A DNA stretch of 7,789 bases. Origin: Bifidobacterium sp. UBA6881. Its GTDB lineage: Bacteria > Actinomycetota > Actinomycetes > Actinomycetales > Bifidobacteriaceae. Location of the stretch: positions 11,713-19,501 of the forward strand of contig DKCF01000030.1 in the NCBI GenBank assembly GCA_002451435.1, given 5' to 3'. The translations under genes were made by a program, and so were the position numbers. This document shows positions 4,495 to 7,789 of the stretch, piece by piece. The stretch's first letter is position 1. Each line of letters starts with the position of its first letter. Below the pieces are notes generated by a model. That model was not told where the DNA came from, searched no databases, and worked only from the letters and a program-made list of their open reading frames with translations.

Positions 4495-5700
4495 ATGACT
4501 AGTTTTGCAGATCTCACCACCATCGGTGTGGGAGGACCTATCGCATCCTTCATTGAACCGACGTCCGAGGAAGACTTCATCAATGCGGTCAAAGTCGCCG
4601 ACTCTGAAGGCAAACCGTTGTGCGTCATCGGCGGCGGATCCAACATGCTGGTGTCCGACGCGCCGTTCGAGGGCGTGGTGGTGCGCGATGCGCGTCGAAA
4701 CGTGACCGTGTCGCGTGAATCCAATGACGTCCGCGATGGGAACGAAGAGGAAATCGTGTTCGTCGCCGCCGAAGCGGGGTGCAACTGGGACGATTTCGTG
4801 GATCGATGCGTCGAATTGGAATTGGAGGGCGTCGAGGGATTGTCGGGCATCCCCGGCACCGTCGGCGCGTCCGTGGTGCAGAACATCGGCGCATACGGCC
4901 AGGAGGTCGGCTCCAGCGTCGATGCCGTCCGCGTATGGGACCGCGAGGAGGGTGCCGTTCGGAATCTGACCGCGAGCGACCTGCGTTTCGGATACCGTAT
5001 GAGCGTGCTGAAGGCGAGCATGTACGACGCGCCGGCGACGCCGGCGGCCAGATACTTCCCGACGCCGCGCTATGTCGTCCTGTCCGTCACCTTCGCATTG
5101 CGACGTAGCGAAACCGGCGTGGTCGGCTACGGGCAGCTTGCCAAGGCCTTGGGTGTCGAGGTCGGTGACCGCATGAACATTCGGCATATCCGCAACGCGG
5201 TGCTCAAGGTGCGCGCATCCAAAGGCATGCTGGAGGACGCCGGGCGGTACAGCGCGGATGTCATGCGCGGAACCAAGGAGGCGGGACTCGTGTCCATCGC
5301 CTGCGAGGCGCAGTCCGCGCAGGTCGGCGGAACCCAGCCGGATTACAACCGTCACAGCTGCGGCAGCTTCTTCATGAATCCGATACTTACCGAACAACAG
5401 GCCGAAAAGCTTCCCGAAGACGCGCCGCGATTCGACGCGGCTCTGCCCGATGGCGAACCGGGTGTCAAAACGTCGGCGGCATGGCTGATCGACCATGCGG
5501 GATTCCACAAGGGATACAAAACCGACGAGGACGCGGCCGCCGGACTGTCGACCCTGCACACACTGGCGCTGACCAACCGTGGAGGTGCGAAGGCGGCCGA
5601 CATCGCGGACCTTGCCAAAACGGTGCAGGATGGCGTCGAAGACGCATACGGCATCCGTCTGGTACCCGAACCCGTCGTGATTGGCATGGACCTGCGGTGA
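4495..5700 (+). CDS. murB: UDP-N-acetylmuramate dehydrogenase MurB
   Basis: FAD enzyme that reduces UDP-GlcNAc-enolpyruvate with NADPH to UDP-MurNAc, the second committed step of peptidoglycan precursor synthesis, in the cytosol. In the 401-aa product the FAD-binding segments VIGGGSNMLVSD (44-55) and GLSGIPGTVGASVVQNIGAY (115-134) are clear. YR at 167-168 matches the substrate-binding arginine. CGSFFMNP (289-296) holds the catalytic proton-donor serine S291. AAWLIDHAGFHKGYK (328-342) and the terminal LVPEPVVIG with E392 complete the active site. It is longer than the E. coli enzyme (342 aa), partly through an insertion at about 252-281 before S291. ATG at 4495 is chosen because the protein there starts TSFADLTTIGVGG, the family N-terminus, and a promoter sits just upstream. 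The frame is open upstream to 4399, but that stretch overlaps rpmG and its terminator. It stands alone, with its own promoter. Confidence 0.97.
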   Translation: MTSFADLTTIGVGGPIASFIEPTSEEDFINAVKVADSEGKPLCVIGGGSNMLVSDAPFEGVVVRDARRNVTVSRESNDVRDGNEEEIVFVAAEAGCNWDDFVDRCVELELEGVEGLSGIPGTVGASVVQNIGAYGQEVGSSVDAVRVWDREEGAVRNLTASDLRFGYRMSVLKASMYDAPATPAARYFPTPRYVVLSVTFALRRSETGVVGYGQLAKALGVEVGDRMNIRHIRNAVLKVRASKGMLEDAGRYSADVMRGTKEAGLVSIACEAQSAQVGGTQPDYNRHSCGSFFMNPILTEQQAEKLPEDAPRFDAALPDGEPGVKTSAAWLIDHAGFHKGYKTDEDAAAGLSTLHTLALTNRGGAKAADIADLAKTVQDGVEDAYGIRLVPEPVVIGMDLR

Positions 5701-5775
5701 TCCGCAACGGTTTCCGTCGGCGCGTCATGGTCGCGTCTCGTTGGGAACCTCGGAAAAGTCCCGGAAATACATCCG

Positions 5776-5805
5776 TTCCGGAATGTGACAATCTCGTTCT
5801 ATACT
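5776..5805 (+). promoter_or_regulatory. Promoter of the permease gene with a palindrome
   Basis: TATACT at 5800-5805 is a good -10 (5/6). No consensus -35 is present. In its place, centred 21 nt upstream of the -10, lies the palindrome TTCCGGAA (5776-5783), flanked by C/G at 5774/5785. This may be an operator, or chance. The leader would run about 60 nt to the TTG and contains a small TCCAA/TTGGA hairpin (5816-5830). I do not recognise a riboswitch in it. Confidence 0.45.
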
Positions 5806-5872
5806 TGCGCTTTGTTCCAATCAGTTTGGACAGTGGGCGCAAGCGCGCGAATACAGAACGAGAGGGAATACA

Positions 5873-7369
5873 TTGAACGTATTTCGTAAGAAATCAGTCG
5901 AGCAGACCTTGGCTGAAACGGGGGAGTCGGGCCGTTCGCTCAAACGAGACCTCACATGGTGGGATCTCGCCATCATGGGCGTCGCGGTCGCGGTCGGCGC
6001 GGGCATCTTCTCCATCGGCGCGCAGGCGGCCGCCTTCCATGCCGGCCCGGCGGTGATCATCAGCTTCCTCATCGCCGGGCTGGTCTGCGGCGCCGCGGTG
6101 ATGTGCTATGCCGAATTCGCGTCCATGATCCCGGTCGCGGGCTCCGCATACACCTTCACCTACACCACGGTCGGCGAAATCGTCGCATGGGTGATCGGCT
6201 GGGACCTCATTCTGGAGATGCTCATGGCCGGCTCCGTCGTCTCCAAATACTGGGGCGTGTATCTCAACGATTTCTTCCGGCTGATCGGCTGGAACATCAA
6301 CACCAACGTCACCATCGGATCGTTCGATTTCGACTTCGCGCCCATCATCGTCGTGGCGTTCTTCACCGCCTTGCTGGTGTTCGGCACCAAAATCGGCGCG
6401 CGCGTCGATGGCGCGCTCACCATTCTGAAAATCGGTATTGTGCTGTTCGTCGTGATCGTCGGCTTCTTCTATGTGAAGTTCAGTAATTTCACGCCGTTCA
6501 TTCCGCCAAGCGAACCCGCTGCGAGCACGGGATCGGGTCTGAGCGCGACGATGGAGCAGCCGCTATGGCAATGGGCCACCGGCATGACGCCCAGCATCTA
6601 CGGCGTGGCCGGCATCATCTCCGGCGCGGCCCTCGTGTTCTTCGCGTTCCTGGGCTTCGACGTCGTCGCCACCACATCCGAAGAAGCCATCAACCCGAAG
6701 CGGAACGTGCCGTTGGGCATCGGCGTCGGCATGGGACTGATCATCGTGCTGTACACGTTGGTCGCCTTCGTCACCACCGGCATGGTCTCCTATAAGGACC
6801 TCGCCAAGCAGGAGAACCCGTCGCTGGCCACCGCGTTCGAAATGGTCGGCGCGAACTGGGCGGCCAAGATCATCAGCTTCGGCATCGTGATCGGTCTGGC
6901 CACGGTGGTCATGGTACTGCTGCTCGGACTCACCCGCGTCGTGTTCGCCATGAGCCGCGACGGTCTGCTGCCGCGCGGATTGAGCCATACCGGCAAGCAC
7001 GGCACGCCGGTCCGTCTGCAGATCTGCGTCGGCGTGGTCATGGCGCTGATCGCCGCATGCTGCAATGTCGGCATCCTCGCCGACATGGTGAACATCGGCA
7101 CGCTTTCGGCATTCACGCTTGTCGCGATTTCCGTGCCGATCATGCGCAAGAAACGCCCCGATCTCAAACGCACGTTCAAGATCCCCGGCAACCCTTGGGT
7201 GCCGATACTGATCGCGCTCGCCAACATCTGGCTGATGCTCAATCTGAGCGTGCTCACCTGGCTGCGCTTCGTGGTCTGGCTCATCGTCGGCTTCTGCATC
7301 TACTTCGGATACGGCTACAAACATGCGCGCCTCGGCACGGGCGAGCTGGAAGTTGGCAAGCAAGAGTAA
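5873..7369 (+). CDS. APC-superfamily amino acid permease, CAT-like
   Basis: Secondary transporter of the amino acid-polyamine-organocation superfamily, closest in character to the cationic amino acid transporter (CAT) family, in the cytoplasmic membrane. The substrate cannot be fixed from sequence. The 498-aa product has about 12-14 hydrophobic segments. TM1 carries GVAVAVGAGIFSIG (36-49), the broken-helix substrate/ion site. EFASMIPVAGSAYTFTY (81-97) and GEIVAWVIGWDLILE (101-115) are the CAT-type second block. FFAFLGFDVVATTSEEAINP (256-275) is the conserved TM6 to loop motif. SRDGLLP (361-367) also fits. The start is TTG at 5873, with AGAGGG (5861-5866) 6 nt upstream; the family-like N-terminus begins here. 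fdxA follows 30 nt downstream without a terminator, so both may share an mRNA, with no obvious functional link. Confidence 0.93.
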   Translation: MNVFRKKSVEQTLAETGESGRSLKRDLTWWDLAIMGVAVAVGAGIFSIGAQAAAFHAGPAVIISFLIAGLVCGAAVMCYAEFASMIPVAGSAYTFTYTTVGEIVAWVIGWDLILEMLMAGSVVSKYWGVYLNDFFRLIGWNINTNVTIGSFDFDFAPIIVVAFFTALLVFGTKIGARVDGALTILKIGIVLFVVIVGFFYVKFSNFTPFIPPSEPAASTGSGLSATMEQPLWQWATGMTPSIYGVAGIISGAALVFFAFLGFDVVATTSEEAINPKRNVPLGIGVGMGLIIVLYTLVAFVTTGMVSYKDLAKQENPSLATAFEMVGANWAAKIISFGIVIGLATVVMVLLLGLTRVVFAMSRDGLLPRGLSHTGKHGTPVRLQICVGVVMALIAACCNVGILADMVNIGTLSAFTLVAISVPIMRKKRPDLKRTFKIPGNPWVPILIALANIWLMLNLSVLTWLRFVVWLIVGFCIYFGYGYKHARLGTGELEVGKQE

Positions 7370-7387
7370 TCTTGAACGGTACGTGTT

Positions 7388-7395
7388 AAGGAGGT
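7388..7395 (+). promoter_or_regulatory. Strong ribosome binding site of fdxA
   Basis: AAGGAGGT is a full complement of the 16S 3' end, 4 nt before the ATG at 7400. It suggests high translation and makes the start secure. Confidence 0.85.
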
Positions 7396-7399
7396 AACC

Positions 7400-7720
7400 A
7401 TGCCGTACGTTATCGCTCAGCCATGCGTCGACGTCAAAGACAAGGCCTGCGTGGACGAATGCCCGGTCGATTGCATCTATGAGGGCTCCCGCTCCCTGTA
7501 CATCAATCCGAACGAATGCGTGGATTGCGGTGCCTGCGAGCCGGTGTGCCCGACCGAAGCCATCTTCTACGAGGACGATCTGCCCGACGAGTGGGCTTGG
7601 TACAAGGATGCCGCGGTCAGCTTCTTCGCCGAGGTCGGAGACCTGGGCGGCGCTTCCGCGGCCGGCCCGATCGGCAAGGATCCGGAGCAGGTCGCCGCTC
7701 TGCCGCCGCAGAACCAGTGA
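7400..7720 (+). CDS. fdxA: 7Fe ferredoxin FdxA ([3Fe-4S][4Fe-4S])
   Basis: Small soluble electron carrier of 106 aa. Cysteines lie at 9, 17, 21, 25, 40, 43, 46 and 50, the exact pattern of the Azotobacter FdI/mycobacterial FdxA group shifted by one. By that family's structures, C9, C17 and C50 should hold the [3Fe-4S] cluster, C21, C40, C43 and C46 the [4Fe-4S] cluster, and C25 should be free. The segments YVIAQPCVDV (3-12), CVDECPVDCIYEG (17-29) and CVDCGACEPVCPTEAI (40-55) are nearly invariant in the group. The C-terminal tail (from about 62, DEWAWYKDAAVSFFAEVGDLGG) is also of actinobacterial type. It is 30 nt after the permease and probably in its transcript, although a promoter inside the permease end cannot be excluded. 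Its redox partner is not in the window. Confidence 0.97.
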   Translation: MPYVIAQPCVDVKDKACVDECPVDCIYEGSRSLYINPNECVDCGACEPVCPTEAIFYEDDLPDEWAWYKDAAVSFFAEVGDLGGASAAGPIGKDPEQVAALPPQNQ

Positions 7721-7731
7721 GCCGGTAGATT

Positions 7732-7780
7732 CGGCCGCGACGACATCGCGCGCGTCCGACCCGTCGTCCGAAGGCCGTTT
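7732..7780 (+). terminator. Possible terminator after fdxA
   Basis: CGGCC (7732-7736) pairs with GGCCG (7773-7777), and GACGAC (7739-7744) inside it pairs with GTCGTC (7763-7768). Only three T follow. The stem is interrupted and the T run short, so this is tentative. No gene start is visible before the window ends at 7789. Confidence 0.3.
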
Positions 7781-7789
7781 CGCCGGCAA

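Noticed and set aside
4170..5021. Open frame of 283 codons on the minus strand running across tRNA-Met, rpmG and murB
   Set aside because: It would cross the tRNA, a terminator and two genes; the S/T/R-rich composition is typical of a shadow frame.
4480..5559. Open frame of 359 codons on the minus strand opposite murB
   Set aside because: Antisense to an unmistakable murB, with low-complexity charged composition and no ribosome binding site.
5806..5872. Possible riboswitch in the permease leader
   Set aside because: The leader is only about 60 nt, with one small hairpin and no resemblance to lysine, glycine or T-box elements.
6563..7789. Open frame of 408 codons on the minus strand opposite the permease and fdxA
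   Set aside because: It is a shadow of GC-rich codons. The translation is rich in H, D, R and A with no family character, and it runs antisense to two clear genes.

Overview
The window looks like chromosomal core sequence from a Gram-positive actinobacterium, most likely a Bifidobacterium. The DNA is GC-rich with strong third-position G/C in the genes. The murB, GNAT acetyltransferase and 7Fe-ferredoxin sequences are of actinobacterial type. groES carries a perfect CIRCE operator and has no groEL after it. A tRNA-Thr/tRNA-Met/rpmG block precedes murB, an order I remember from other Actinobacteria. The genus is inferred from gene order and protein character, without a database search. No mobile element, CRISPR array, rRNA or prophage is visible.

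Layout, left to right. (1) 1-1123, minus strand: an FmdB-type zinc-ribbon protein and a 5-formyltetrahydrofolate cyclo-ligase form a two-gene unit ending in a terminator at 12-41. A lone perfect DnaA box lies between that terminator and the fmdB stop. (2) 1174-3174, plus strand: a RimJ-like N-acetyltransferase, then a 405-residue protein with three membrane segments and a long charged cytoplasmic tail, closed by a strong terminator. (3) 3194-3702: a heat-shock module with CIRCE, promoter, a leader that can hide the ribosome binding site in a hairpin, groES, and a 20-bp-stem terminator. (4) 3909-4478: a translation block with a promoter, tRNA-Tyr(GUA), tRNA-Thr(GGU), tRNA-Met(CAU), rpmG (L33) and a terminator. 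(5) 4481-5700: murB of peptidoglycan synthesis, apparently leaderless. (6) 5800-7720: a 12-TM-class APC-family amino acid permease, followed 30 nt later by a 7Fe ferredoxin (fdxA) that probably shares its transcript.

The genes are mostly housekeeping: folate one-carbon metabolism, protein modification, chaperone, translation, cell-wall precursor synthesis, amino acid uptake and electron transfer. I found no convincing new multi-gene system. The points most worth a second look are: the possible RNA-thermometer hairpin over the groES ribosome binding site, beneath CIRCE control; the unrecognised membrane/coiled-coil protein beside rimJ, in the position where other Actinobacteria carry a gephyrin-receptor-like membrane protein; a tRNA-Thr whose T-loop has C where U55 is nearly universal; an insertion of about 30 residues in MurB just before its catalytic serine; and three genes that look leaderless.
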